Shown here piece after piece: positions 48,623-59,991 of a stretch of 64,000 bases of DNA (the stretch's first letter is position 1; every line of letters starts with the position of its first letter). The stretch is from Tethya wilhelma. Lineage: Eukaryota > Porifera > Demospongiae > Tethyida > Tethyidae. A program made the translations under genes and the position numbers. The notes beneath the pieces are model-generated. The model did no database searches. It was not told where the DNA came from and saw only the letters and a list, made by a program, of their open reading frames with translations. The DNA lies in contig CAXIPT010000004.1 in the NCBI GenBank assembly GCA_964030475.1, positions 6,400,750 to 6,464,749 on the forward strand. Reading direction: 5' to 3'.

Positions 48623-48632
48623 CATCTCTCAG
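47238..48632. other. non-coding stretch with microsatellites and the large N gap
   Basis: It holds the ADF promoter block (47238-47325), AT-rich sequence, a (CT)n tract ending at 48271, 290 N (48272-48561) and a (CA)n tract to 48620. No exon is seen. Confidence 0.6.
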
Positions 48633-48863
48633 GTACCGACAGTGTTTCGATCTCGAGGGAGAAACAGGTATCGTCGTCCGCGGAATCAGAACCTGCATCA
48701 CTCTCGCCCCCTTCTCCTCATCTTCCCACGTCCCAGGCTTCTCCCCGACGTTATTCTCATGGACCCTTTCAGGAGTGTAGTGTCCCTCATATGACTCCAC
48801 ATCAGTAGGAAGGTCTCCTCCTCTGACTCGGATGACCTGCCTCCTTCCCCGACCAGAACAGCA
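48633..48863 (+). pseudogene. C2CD5: broken copy of C2CD5 exon 9
   Basis: After tctcag it reads YRQCFDLEGETGIVVRGI and APFSSSSHVPG as in the intact exon at 53427-53743, then lacks about 80 bases of the Pro/Gly-rich segment and shifts to a stop. It still ends with the SDSDDLPPSPTRTA-coding block in another frame. It follows the N gap and a (CA)n tract. Confidence 0.75.
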
Positions 48864-48869
48864 GGTTAG

Positions 48870-49100
48870 AATCCATCTGGTTTGAAAATGCCGGTAGAAA
48901 AAATTGAATAACCTTTTTTATTATCCAACTGATTTCAAGATTTCAAGCACCATTGGAAAGCGCTCGTTCTCCCTGTTCTTTGATTGCTTTTTCAGCTTTC
49001 TACACCTTACCAAGTTGGCCTTTTTGTCTCATAAGGAAAAGTATTGCATAAATCTCTTTATTTTACTTCTCGTGGCATTTTCAAACCAGATGGACTTTAA
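48870..49100. repeat. palindromic MITE, AAAGTCCATCTGGTTTGA family, copy 3
   Basis: Ends atccatctggtttgaaaatg and its near inverse (ttcaaaccagatggacttta). Confidence 0.75.
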
Positions 49101-49417
49101 TAAGAATTTGATATGATGACATCACAATGTCATAAAAGTTAAATTTATTAAAAAAATGTAGTGTGGAATGAAATAAGTGTTACAATGAGAGTGGCGTAAT
49201 TTATGATGAAAATTTTCCCCGCAGTGGGAACAAGATAGTGTTACAATCTATCTCAATTAAAAAAAAATTTAATACATTATTTTGCATCAGTGAAAAAAAA
49301 AGAGAATGCATATGTTCGTATCCTCTGTGTAGTTTTAAAATTTCGTACTCAAGTGTGTGGAATGTAAAAGTTTTTTTTTTTTCTAATATTGCATGATTTA
49401 CAGTAGATCTATGTATA

Positions 49418-49612
49418 ATACCATATAGCCAGAAGTATTCGACGGTCAAAAAATATTTGACGGTTTGCTCCGCAGAACATGAAATAAAAATATTTTAAAT
49501 TTGTGCGTGCGCATAAAACATTCATATATGGCGCCCAAAATATTGGCGGTTTCGACTTTGATCGTCAAACTGTCAAACTAAAATCCCGTCAATATTTCCG
49601 GCTATATGGTAT
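49418..49612. repeat. palindromic MITE truncating kinase relic D
   Basis: Starts ataccatatagccagaagta and ends tatttccggctatatggtat, the family of 841-1062. Recognisable kinase sequence stops within about 10 bases of its right end. Confidence 0.75.
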
Positions 49613-49619
49613 ATCCACC

Positions 49620-49925
49620 AAATGTCTCTCTGCCCAGGTTGTCCCGGTTGTCTGGAGGGAACTCCATGAGAAGAACAGGCAGCTTGGAGTCAGCAAGGAA
49701 TGTTACACCGAGAAATCGGACAATGTTGGGATGGCAAAGGTTGCACATGTATCAGCTTTACTTCAGAAATAAACTGGCTTCTGATTTCGCTGGCCTCGCC
49801 CCTTTGATAAACAATAGTTCAACAGCTCCATACGAACTGACACCTAAGATGTTTGGAGGGTTAGGGCGGTCTACACTGCCAATAAAGTAGAGATCCAAAT
49901 CTCCTTCTTTTACTTCATAATCTGC
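49620..49925 (-). pseudogene. kinase relic D (N-lobe only)
   Basis: The minus strand reads [33 protein letters not shown], then loses about 50 bases including the CAGKKIH segment with the ATP lysine, shifts frame, and continues as CNLCHPNIVRFLGVTF and [10 protein letters not shown]. No catalytic loop remains. It stands beside C2CD5 copy iii exactly as kinase C stands beside copy i, so it is the relic of a duplicated kinase/C2CD5 pair. Confidence 0.85.
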
Positions 49926-49929
49926 TGAC

Positions 49930-50473
49930 AAATAATTATTAAAGTGTATATGTTTGATTGATTCAATTAAGAGTAATGATATTGTGACACTCTTTTCAAT
50001 GCAGTAGCTATAGAATAATTATTACGTAGACTGAACTTGAGTCAGTAATAATGAGCCACACACTGATATTACTAGCGTGTAGCCAGAACCCTTTTTGTTC
50101 CGCCTATAATATGTCTGGCTACACGATCGCACGAGACTATGATATTACTGGTTGTGCCTAGCCTCGTACCCAGGCCACTCCCTTTTGGGTACGAGGCTAG
50201 GTTGTGCCTCGTTTCATGAATCAACTCAGACTGTCTGTATTCTTAATGCAGCATGCGCATTTATTAGCAATGATGCATGCCCACTGGCACTGCATGGGGA
50301 AAAAAACTGATTCCCAATACGGTGACATCACATAAATTTTACATTCGCGCGATCGCGATATCGCGGCGTGCGCGCGCGCAGCAGGATATTTTGACGACCA
50401 GTACCGATCTGAATTTATATTCTTGCTGCGTCTACGTACGATACAGTATAATACGTACTCCATCAAGTTCAAG
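49930..50473. promoter_or_regulatory. C2CD5 copy iii upstream region (former divergent promoter)
   Basis: Shares catgaatca, ctgattcccaatacggtgac-type and gcgcgcgcagcaggat / gacgaccagt segments with 24974-25190. It also carries two short foldbacks (50080-50130, tgtagccagaa / tctggctaca; 50159-50200, cctcgtacccagg / gggtacgaggctagg). Confidence 0.5.
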
Positions 50474-50881
50474 ATGCCTGGTATTGTCCAAGTGAAGGTT
50501 GTGTCTGCTCGGGACCTTCCTATAATGGACAGGAGTAGTGAACTCACTGACGCTTTTGTAGAGGTTGGTAAATAGAAAAGTTTTAAGTGAACTTCTATAT
50601 AATGCCCACCTTGATGCATGCAGCCTGAAATTTTGAGCTCCAACTTTTTTTTTACAGCATCCATGTAAGCTTTTTTACCATCACATGTGTATTTGAGTAT
50701 TTGCAGGCTGAGCTAATGTCAATTATACTCCACTCTCCAGTTTTTTTGAGTTCACTGGCTAGTCATTCTTTTCTTCAATCTTTTTCCTTTGCAGTTGAAG
50801 TTGGGGCAGACATTTCACAAGACAGAGGTGTGTCCTAAGACCCTCAATCCAGTCTGGGACTCTCCTTGGTTCAAATTCAAC
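50474..50881 (+). CDS. C2CD5: C2CD5 copy iii, exons 1-2
   Basis: Exons 50474-50563 and 50795-50881 give the same 59 residues as copies i and ii (MPGIVQVKVVSARDLPIMDR; TLNPVWDSPWFKFN). The next C2CD5 exon on this strand is number 9, at 53427. Exons 3-8 are missing here but present in inverted copy ii, which suggests that one real gene has been split by the assembly. Confidence 0.85.
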
Positions 50882-50954
50882 GTGAGTGAGTTAACAGTGG
50901 TTGCTTATAAATCCGTATATGGCAAGTGTACAAGTAGCTGTCTTTTTTCAGGGA

Positions 50955-50960
<6 letters not shown>

Positions 50961-51020
<60 letters not shown>
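50961..51020. repeat. (GT)n microsatellite
   Basis: About 60 bases of pure GT between C2CD5 exon 2 and the unidentified exon. A possible misjoin point. Confidence 0.95.
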
Positions 51021-51023
<3 letters not shown>

Positions 51024-51043
51024 TGTGTCGTTCTGATGTCTAG

Positions 51044-51293
51044 GGTCGACTAGAATGGGACTCTGACTCAGGGCGCCAACTCACCCTTCAAGATGTTTCA
51101 ATCAATGATTTGTCAAAGGTAGAAATCCTAGCTCTACAGAGACATGCCATTATTGCTCTTCAAGGAATGGATATCCCTGTGTCGCACGGTTTACTGAGAG
51201 GTAAAGGAATTGTACTTTATCCACTGGATTAATTTGATAGCATTGCTTCTCTCAGGTTCCAGGAATGTGTTGGGCAGGCTGTCGTTCAATACT
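51044..51293 (+). CDS. unidentified exon pair (51044-51200, 51256-51293)
   Basis: Two exons with clean splice sites join in phase: GRLEWDSDSGRQLTLQDVSI, NDLSKVEILALQRHAIIALQ, then PVSHGLLRGSRNVLGRLSF. The second is cut by the N at 51294. It is not C2CD5 or recognisable TAF5. The pattern D-V-S-x-N-D-L-x-K-V-x-x-L-A-L is loosely like the segment before the RhoGAP domain in ARHGAP18/28, but I would not name it on that basis. Confidence 0.5.
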
Positions 51294-51294
51294 N

Positions 51295-51350
<56 letters not shown>

Positions 51351-51353
51351 CAG

Positions 51354-52556
51354 GAAGAACAAGTTCACCATTAGAATATCCAACGATTCCTACCAGTGTC
51401 TTGTGAAACATCTCCAGGTATTATACCATAATAATATTATAGCGGGTAAATTTAGCAGGCTTAAAATTTGGCCAATTCCCATTTTGGCATGATTGGTGAT
51501 TTTAAATTTGGCAATTTTATTCCGCAAGCTGCATTGTTTATATGCGTATAAAACTGTTTAGCGATTTGAAGAATAATTTGCCAATTTGCTAAATTTAATT
51601 CTCACCAAATTTACCCGCTATACAGAAGTAATTTGTGATTGTAGCATTAATTTGGATGATGCAAAATAATTATTGTTTGTATTTCCAATTCTGCATGAAT
51701 AATTTCACCTAGGTCCATCAGCACACACTGATTCTCAACATTGTCAACCAGTTCCTCCACCTAGAAGGTGAGGCACTACATTGTGCTTGGAAGAAGATGT
51801 GTTTTTTTGTATATTTATATATAACAATCATGCCCCCACAGTGTTCGATGGAACCCCGCGGACCAGGATTGAGATAAAGGAGACATCAGGTGCCATCAGT
51901 GGAGAGGCCTCGAGTAAAGGTATGATGTCATCACCTTTTATCACTGTAGTATATACATAATGGTCAGGGAAATTGGTTATATAGTAAACTGATAATATGA
52001 AGATAAACTGTGTGCTAGCTCCCAATTATTATAACTGTTACAATAGCTTTAGGTTCAAAATTCAGTTATTATAGTTAGCACCAAAGCTTTTCGTTCTATG
52101 TGATAGAACTCATCAGGATGACTTATAAAACTGAAAAAAAATGCAGATAACAGCTAAATATATAGAGGATTTACAGACAGAAAACACAAAAACAAGCAAG
52201 CCGCGCCTGTAAGGTTGATCAGACAGCCCTTTTTGTCTTGTTTTTTTAATGCTCTTATTGTTATAAACACATGCTTCTTTTTATACAGGCTTGCTTGTTT
52301 TTGTGTTTTCTGTTTGTAAATCCTCTTATATTTAGCTGTTATCTGTTAGCTGTAGAATGAAAAGCTTTGATGCTAACTATAAAAACTGAATTTTGAAGCT
52401 AAAGCTATTGTAACAGTTAGCACACAGTTTATCTTCACATTATAGTAAACTAAACTTGCAATGTTTTTTGGGGATAGTCTCTCTCTCAAGTAACCAGGAG
52501 GTCTTTGGTTCAATCCCAGCCAAGTAGCAGAATCGATCCACCGTAGATTATTGTTG

Positions 52557-52621
<65 letters not shown>

Positions 52622-53168
52622 GCAGTGAACAAGACAAAGGTGCTCTATGGACTGCCACGTGATCCTGACCTCGTAGCTGCACTTGTACAGCTTCAAGAGG
52701 AGGAAGAAAATGAGAACATAGAGGATGAGAAACCGAAGGTGAGGGTCACATTTCTATCATGTGATAGTCATGTGATCTGCAAATAATGATGTAATGTAGA
52801 AAAAGAAGATGAAGAAAGACCCACTGGGAGGTTAGTGTGTGGTTTCTGTCGACATTTTCACTTAGATAAATACTCTTGTGTTTGCAGGCAAGAAAGGCAA
52901 AGCAGCTAATGTTCCAAATGCCCCCGCTCTCAATCGGATACCTCTACCAAAGATGTCAGTACTAACTAGCAGTCTGATTCAATCCTTACTTGATGTGTGA
53001 ATTACGACTATTTTATCCTGTGCATGTACTTCTCTCTCTCTCTCTCAGGAGAGACTGCGAACAAGCTGCCAAGTTCTTGGCGTTCAAGGAGTCAGCCAAG
53101 TGCACCCCTCTGGGTCCTCATAGTCTGCCTTCCATCTGCTTTTATACCCTCCTCAACTCACTCAATGG
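51354..53168 (+). CDS. TAF5: TAF5 internal exons (NTD2 end to start of WD40 region)
   Basis: Exons 51354-51417, 51713-51767, 51842-51919, 52626-52738, 52800-52830, 52888-52954 and 53049-53168 join in phase. They encode FTIRISNDSYQCLVKHLQ, NIVNQFLHLEVFDGTPRTR, SGEASSKVNKTKVLYGL, an acidic stretch, KKKMKKDPLG, NAPALNRIPLPKM and SLPSICFYTLLNSLNG. This is TAF5, a scaffold subunit of TFIID: the end of the NTD2 domain and the linker leading into the WD40 propeller. Neither the LisH-containing N-terminus nor any WD40 repeat is present. All junctions are intact, yet the block sits between exons 2 and 9 of C2CD5 on the same strand. There is an N at 51294 before it but none after it. Confidence 0.88.
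51423..51625. repeat. palindromic MITE, GGGTAAATTTGG family, copy 3
   Basis: Starts attatagcgggtaaatttag and ends aatttacccgctatacag. It lies in a TAF5 intron. Confidence 0.75.
52020..52445. repeat. imperfect long inverted repeat in a TAF5 intron
   Basis: ttataactgttacaatagct at the left reappears inverted at the right (agctattgtaacagtta), and the arms continue through aaaacacaaaaacaagcaag and its inverse. Probably a foldback element. A tRNA T-arm-like ggttcaatccc follows at about 52508. Confidence 0.65.
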
Positions 53169-53207
53169 GTAAGTCAGCTTCTCTCTCAGTTTGAAAAATA
53201 GACGTTA

Positions 53208-53250
<43 letters not shown>

Positions 53251-53426
53251 CACACATAGTTCGTTCAAGAGCTGTTAAGAATGTATTGATCAACAAAAGT
53301 TTTAGATTATAGGCTAGCTGTTTATGAACTCACTCTCTTGCACATTCACATGCGCAAAGTTTAAACAGTGACAGAAAGAATACAATATTTTTGTAAACTC
53401 TCACACACACACACCTCATCTCTCAG

Positions 53427-54725
53427 GTACCGACAGTGTTTCGATCTTGAGGGGGAAACAGGTATCGTCGTCCGCGGAATTGGGACCTGTGTTACTCTCG
53501 CCCCCTTCTCCTCCTCTTCCCACGTCCCAGGCTCCTCCCCTTCCTCCACGGTACTCCTCCCCCCGAACCTCCAACCCCCTCAACTCAGCGGCAGTGTCGG
53601 GGGTCACGCTCTGGGGGTTACCCCTGACGATATTCTCATGGACCCCCTTGGGAGTGTGGTGTCCCCTGTACGACGCCACATCAGTAGGAAGATGTCGTCT
53701 TCTGACTCTGATGACCTGCCTCCTTCCCCGACCAGAACAGCAGGTTAGTGAGAATGTGATAAAGTTACAAGAGTATATAGTTTTACGTGTAATTTTTTTC
53801 GAGACAAAGCCTTAACTCTCCACTGGTGCAAAAGTCAAACTTGTAAATTTGATGGAAAATTTTTTTTTTTCCTTCCAAGACCAGAACAAGATTGTGTTTA
53901 CAGTGAGGGTATAGGTGTTGGTCTTACTTCTCATCGATGCATAATTTTGCATAAATTATTTGTTGAAAAAAGTTTCCTGTGTAGTTTTGAAACTTTATCC
54001 TCAAAAGTTTCTCCCTTGTTTTAGTGCAGGATAGTAAAAAAATTTCACAGTTTTTATTAATATTCGTTTACAGTATAGATGCATGTGTATATACACTATG
54101 TCCATCTGCCTCTCTCTATCCAGGTACCTCTGGGGGGAGTGGTGGACTCCACCCCACTACCAGTGGGCCCATTTCAGCATTACATCACGTGATGTCATCA
54201 TCAGTAAGAACTTTGCAATTGTAGCTACATCACTTATAATGCCTCTTTGTATAGCACAAAATATTATTGCCAGGAATAAATTTGGCAGATTGTTAAACTT
54301 TCATGATTTTTAATTTTGTTTTGGCAGTAGCGCACCCAGCAATGTATAAAAACAAATTGTGGTACTATGAGGTATTATGCTGTGTGATATTCAAATTGTA
54401 CAAATTTAAGACCAAAAGGGTAAATAGTTTGTTTTAGTGTCATCTTTCAATTGAAACTGTTTAACTTGCAGGAATTTCCATTCTTAACCCTTTCTGTCCT
54501 GCCCGATGACATGTTACATCACATCGGAGGGATTGTCTCGGCTCGCTCCGTGAAGCTCCTTGATAAGATCAACAATCCCGACGAGCCAGAGACGAGGGAC
54601 GAGTGGTGGGCGGAGGTGAGGAATGAGGTCCGTTCCCACGCCAGGGCCCTAGGCTGTAATGCCGTGATAGGGTACTCCGAGTCCACTAGTATATGGTGAG
54701 TGTGTGTGTGGGTGTGTGAATGTGT

Positions 54726-54786
<61 letters not shown>

Positions 54787-57443
54787 TGTGAGTGAGAGAG
54801 CCTTTTATTATTGATTTATTCCATTGATAACCTTTACCGTTTTTTTTTTTTTTAATTTTGCGTACACATGTCTGGTAAAGATTGCATAGGTTATTTAGCA
54901 AGAACTGAAAGGGCCTAACAACACAAACAAATATAATGTTATTGTAGAGGAAATTAAGTCCACACAGATACATCTCAGCTAGGTTTACCAAGTTATTGTT
55001 TACTCTGTCTATTTGTTTATTTGTTTGTCTGTTTGTCTGTTTGTTTGTTTGTTTGTTTGTTTGTTTCTTATTCTAGTGATGCTCTGTGTGTGTTCTCTGC
55101 CATTGGGACAGCTGCCTTCATTGGTCCCTCTTTCTATCAGCAGGCCAAGACCTCAAAACAACAACAACCTACTTGTAAGTTTACAACTGCCGCACGTTTA
55201 CACCTAGCCAATGGCCACACTTGTACGTAATTCTATCAGCATACATGCTTCTTGCAACAAAACACACACGTACGCACGCACACACGCACACACGCACACA
55301 CACACACACGCACACGCACGTACGCATTATGATATTTTTCCATAGATGTACAAGCGTTCAAAAGTTGTGAAATTGTTGAAATTTTTATCCAAATTTCTCA
55401 CGCAATTTGCGCAATGCACACACGCACTCACACAAGTACCACAAACAATGGTAGTGCGTGGCCTAAATTGGTTCGAATAAGCCTTCAAGTGGAACTCAAA
55501 TTATGTCATTTGTTTGTTTTTGCGTTCCTATTCATCTCCATGACAACATACCTTCTCTGATTGACACCGGCCAGATGATACATCTAAGTAGGGATTTGTT
55601 GCCAAGCAGCGATAAATGTAGGCAGCTTGTACGATTTGTGTGAACGCATGTAGACACTCACGCACTCACACACTCACACGCACACACACACACGGTCATG
55701 CACGTGTATATATGTACAAATAATAGCTAGTTGGCCTTTTTTGGGATGAGCCATGATGTGTGAATGAATGACTAGTTGCATAGTTCTACCATTAACCCTC
55801 TGGCCATCGCTACAAGTTTGCTCCTTAATTATCCATCTCATAATGAATGAATTCATGTAAGTACAGTAGGTCATAGTTTAGTATTAATAAGGAGATATTG
55901 TATTATTATACATGTCTAGTAATGTAACCAATTATATGTCATGTGCATTTGTATAATATATATACATGTATGCATGTGTGTTTTATGGGAAATTTTATAT
56001 AATTATTATATGTATGTAGCTTGGACCTAAATTGGTATGACTGTGTTGACTACAGCAGTGGTTTATCTTCAAAGCATGTTGTGTGTACAACTTGAACTTT
56101 GGTTGCTAGCCACTGACTGAGAAAATACATATGTCACACACACACATGCACACACACACACACACACATGCACACACACATGCACGCACACACACGCACA
56201 CACACACACACACACACACAAACCCACACCTGTACAGCTCCCAGCTCGACTAGTGATCTCAGAGTATCTGATTCACAAGAAGAAACTGGTCCTACTCAGG
56301 ACACTAAAGCTGAAAGGTACACATTTACCTCATATCCATCCAAACTGCTTAATGGCTTCGTTTAAATTGACAGAAATAATAATTATTTTCGTCTATAAGT
56401 ATATCTGTACTGAGCTAGCTTAGCTTGGTGTAAAAAAGAATTTTTTTGCTTAAGATGGTCTTTTTTATTCTACCAGGCAAACTGTACACTTAAGTTTTTT
56501 ATCTGTAGCTAAAGGTGGATATAAATATTATAACTGTAGCCTGCCCACAAAATTTGTATGTTGTAATTTCACTATAGTGTTAAGTTTGTTTGTTTGTTTG
56601 TTTGTTTTTTTCCCTTCCTCCGTTGTCAGTGCTGTGCTACAGTTTCCTCACTGTGGTGTGTGTCACATTCCCTACTCTGTTGCCAAACCTCCTTTTGACA
56701 GTCGACTCTTCACTTGTGCCGTTTGTCAGTAAGCAACAAATTTATTGCCACGATGAGCTGCAATTTTGTCTAAACTTAAAAATGGATCACAAGATATTCT
56801 TCCAAGTAGCAAAGATACACTAGCTACTGTAGATTAAGAAAATTTTCTCTTGTTTTATTGTCACCACTTTTGCTGGTGGTGACAAAATTTTAATCGTGAA
56901 AATTATTTCCAATCTGCAGTATTTACTTTATACCATTGATTTTAGTTCTCTCTCTCTCCCCCCTCCTTCCTTCCCTCCCCCCCTGACTAGGTCCAAATAT
57001 GTCCCCCCGATCGTTCTCTCCACGGGGGAGGTGCCCCCTGGGGTTGCTGTGAGGGGGCGAGGTACCCTCATCCAAGCTAGGGTGCTGCACAGCAAGAGAA
57101 AGATGAAAGGAGTCGACAATGCTCTCTACGTCAGCAAGGTACTGTACAATATAGGTGCATGAGAGTTCATTGGGAAAATAAATCTTGAGATCTAGCTGAG
57201 ATTCAAGCCTGAATTTTACTCAAATGCTCTTACCACTGAGCTACGTACTAGAAATTGTAAATTGGCATTGGAGCAGAGAATAGTAATATAATTATACTAC
57301 TCTTCGTAGACACTAGTCGACTTCCAAACCAGATCTCAAGGCCTACAAGTAATGGTATGGGCCCACATGATGTAAATACATGACCAGCATCTTCCCAACA
57401 CAACAAGACGAACAATGTACCATTATACATGTTTGATGTTTCA

Positions 57444-57478
<35 letters not shown>

Positions 57479-57836
57479 TATTTGGGGTACTTTCAGATGA
57501 ATAATTATGCCAGGTGATCAATGCATTGCACGCATAGCTGTTTACCTGTATCTATAGTTTCTTCTCAGTTATTTGCACATTTAAGTACATTTATGTACTG
57601 TAACATTCTTCAAAAATGCTCGATCCTTCTTTTTGTGCAGCAACTTCCCTTTTTGGAGTACAAACTTCATGGCCGTCTGCTAAACAAGTTAAGAGTGAGA
57701 GGGATGAATGCCGTCTTTCATTTGAAGATGCAAGTTACCGTTGGCGACACCATGATTGTTGGCATAGCTGTGAGTCATTATGGAGTTTTGTTTTGTTTGT
57801 GTGTGTGTGTGTGTGTGTGCATGCGTGTGTGTGTGA

Positions 57837-57871
<35 letters not shown>

Positions 57872-59936
57872 TGCGTGTGAAGGATTTCCACTACATGCTG
57901 CTAGTGATGCACATACATGTGCATATACAGGTAGGTGTCTTCATGACATCAGCATGTTGTACTCTTGTTGTTTATCTTTCTCTCATTAGTGCTTCGTTTT
58001 ACTAGCTCTAAAATGGTAATACTCAATGTCTCTTGCTTTCTTGAAATCTAAAGTTTTGCAATGTTTGTATTCATACTTGTAACTCCAGTCTTCCTGGGAA
58101 CCAATTACTGTAGACCTTATTGTGTGGGTATAGTGATTCATTATGGGTTTAGTTGTCATTTAAATTTTATTTCGCAATGCTTAATTTTCAGGTTTCCCAT
58201 AATAATTATGGGAAACCTGGGAAACCTGAAAATTAAGCAATGTGGTGTAATATTACTTACTATAACTTATAGAGTAATATTATGGTGTAATATTACTCTT
58301 GTACGAATGTGTGGTAAAGGTTGTCATATGTAAAAACAGCAACTACAGGGAACAAAGTGGCATGTCTGCTGTACTCTCTGTATGCTCAAATTATCAACAA
58401 CTAGTGGTTTCTTACACACATTGGTCCTGTTAGACATGGTACATATAGCGATTCTAGAGAACAGTCTGTCAACAACAAACTGTACTACTGTATGGCAAAA
58501 AAGTTTAGCGGAGGTCAACTTTTGCGGGTTTTGCGAATCACGATCCATCCATGAAAGTTTTTATCCGTGAAAAGCTCATCCGTGAAAGTTAAAATGCAAA
58601 AATGTTTGACTAGAGCCATCCACGAAAGCTTGACAGTGTGAAACTTTCCCTCTATATAATGGTATTGCTCTCCCATCATTTTATATCCCTCTTGTACATG
58701 TACTCCTTAGACGGGGACTGCAGTCTACTTGGAGTCCCTCCCACCTCCTTCAAGGCTCCTCGTGGAGAAGAAAGAACCCTCTTCCAGCGAACATCACTAC
58801 CTCTCTGACATCAAGGCCGCTCTTGATAGGGCACAGGACGATAACAAGAAGAAATACGACCTTGAGCACCCTCTGGTAAATGATTATTTTAAGCTACTCA
58901 TTTAAAGCACTAAGATTATATGGAATCAAGGAGGAAAGTATATTATGAGCTAGTGGTATAATTGCCAACTTGACAGGAAAAGCTCATTTTCTTCACATAA
59001 TATACAGGACGAACCTTTCTATTTTGTTCATCCATATATTAAATTGGTAATTGTTGTTTTTTTTGTTTTTTTTATTGTTTTTTTTTCCCGTCACTTGATG
59101 ATCATGTGTCTGTTGCTAGGATATTCCTGGTCCCAGTCAGAGTACGAGTGAGGTCGTTGGTACCATAGATGAAGAGGGAGATGAGTTGGACCTTTCCAGT
59201 GGCAACAAGGAGGCACTTGTGTTTGAGGTGAGAGAATCACGATCCATCCATGAAAGTTTTTATCCGTGAAAAGCTCATCCGTGAAAGTTAAAATGCAAAA
59301 ATGTTTGACTAGAGCCATCCACGAAAGCTTGACAGTGTGAAACTTTCCCTCTATATAATGGTATTGCTCTCCCATCATTTTATATCCCTCTTGTACATGT
59401 ACTCCTTAGACGGGGACTGCAGTCTACTTGGAGTCCCTCCCACCTCCTTCAAGGCTCCTCGTGGAGAAGAAAGAACCCTCTTCCAGCGAACATCACTACC
59501 TCTCTGACATCAAGGCCGCTCTTGATAGGGCACAGGACGATAACAAGAAGAAATACGACCTTGAGCACCCTCTGGTAAATGATTATTTTAAGCTACTCAT
59601 TTAAAGCACTAAGATTATATGGAATCAAGGAGGAAAGTATATTATGAGCTAGTGGTATAATTGCCAACTTGACAGGAAAAGCTCATTTTCTTCACATAAT
59701 ATACAGGACGAACCTTTCTATTTTGTTCATCCATATATTAAATTGGTAATTGTTGTTTTTTTTGTTTTTTTTATTGTTTTTTTTCCCGTCACTTGATGAT
59801 CTTGTGTCTGTTGCTAGGATATTCCTGGTCCCAGTCAGAGTACGAGTGAGGTCGTTGGTACCATAGATGAAGAGGGAGATGAGTTGGACCTTTCCAGTGG
59901 CAACAAGGAGGCACTTGTGTTTGAGGTGAGAGGGTG

Positions 59937-59991
<55 letters not shown>

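Noticed and set aside
48081..48808. Apparent long open frames through the N gap
   Set aside because: Produced by (CT)n/(CA)n repeats and N bases; no real coding content except the broken C2CD5 exon after 48633.
56590..56823. Hydrophobic frame suggesting a membrane protein at 56.6 kb
   Set aside because: The in-phase C2CD5 exon (CGVC...CAVC) explains this DNA; the hydrophobic frame is a shadow.
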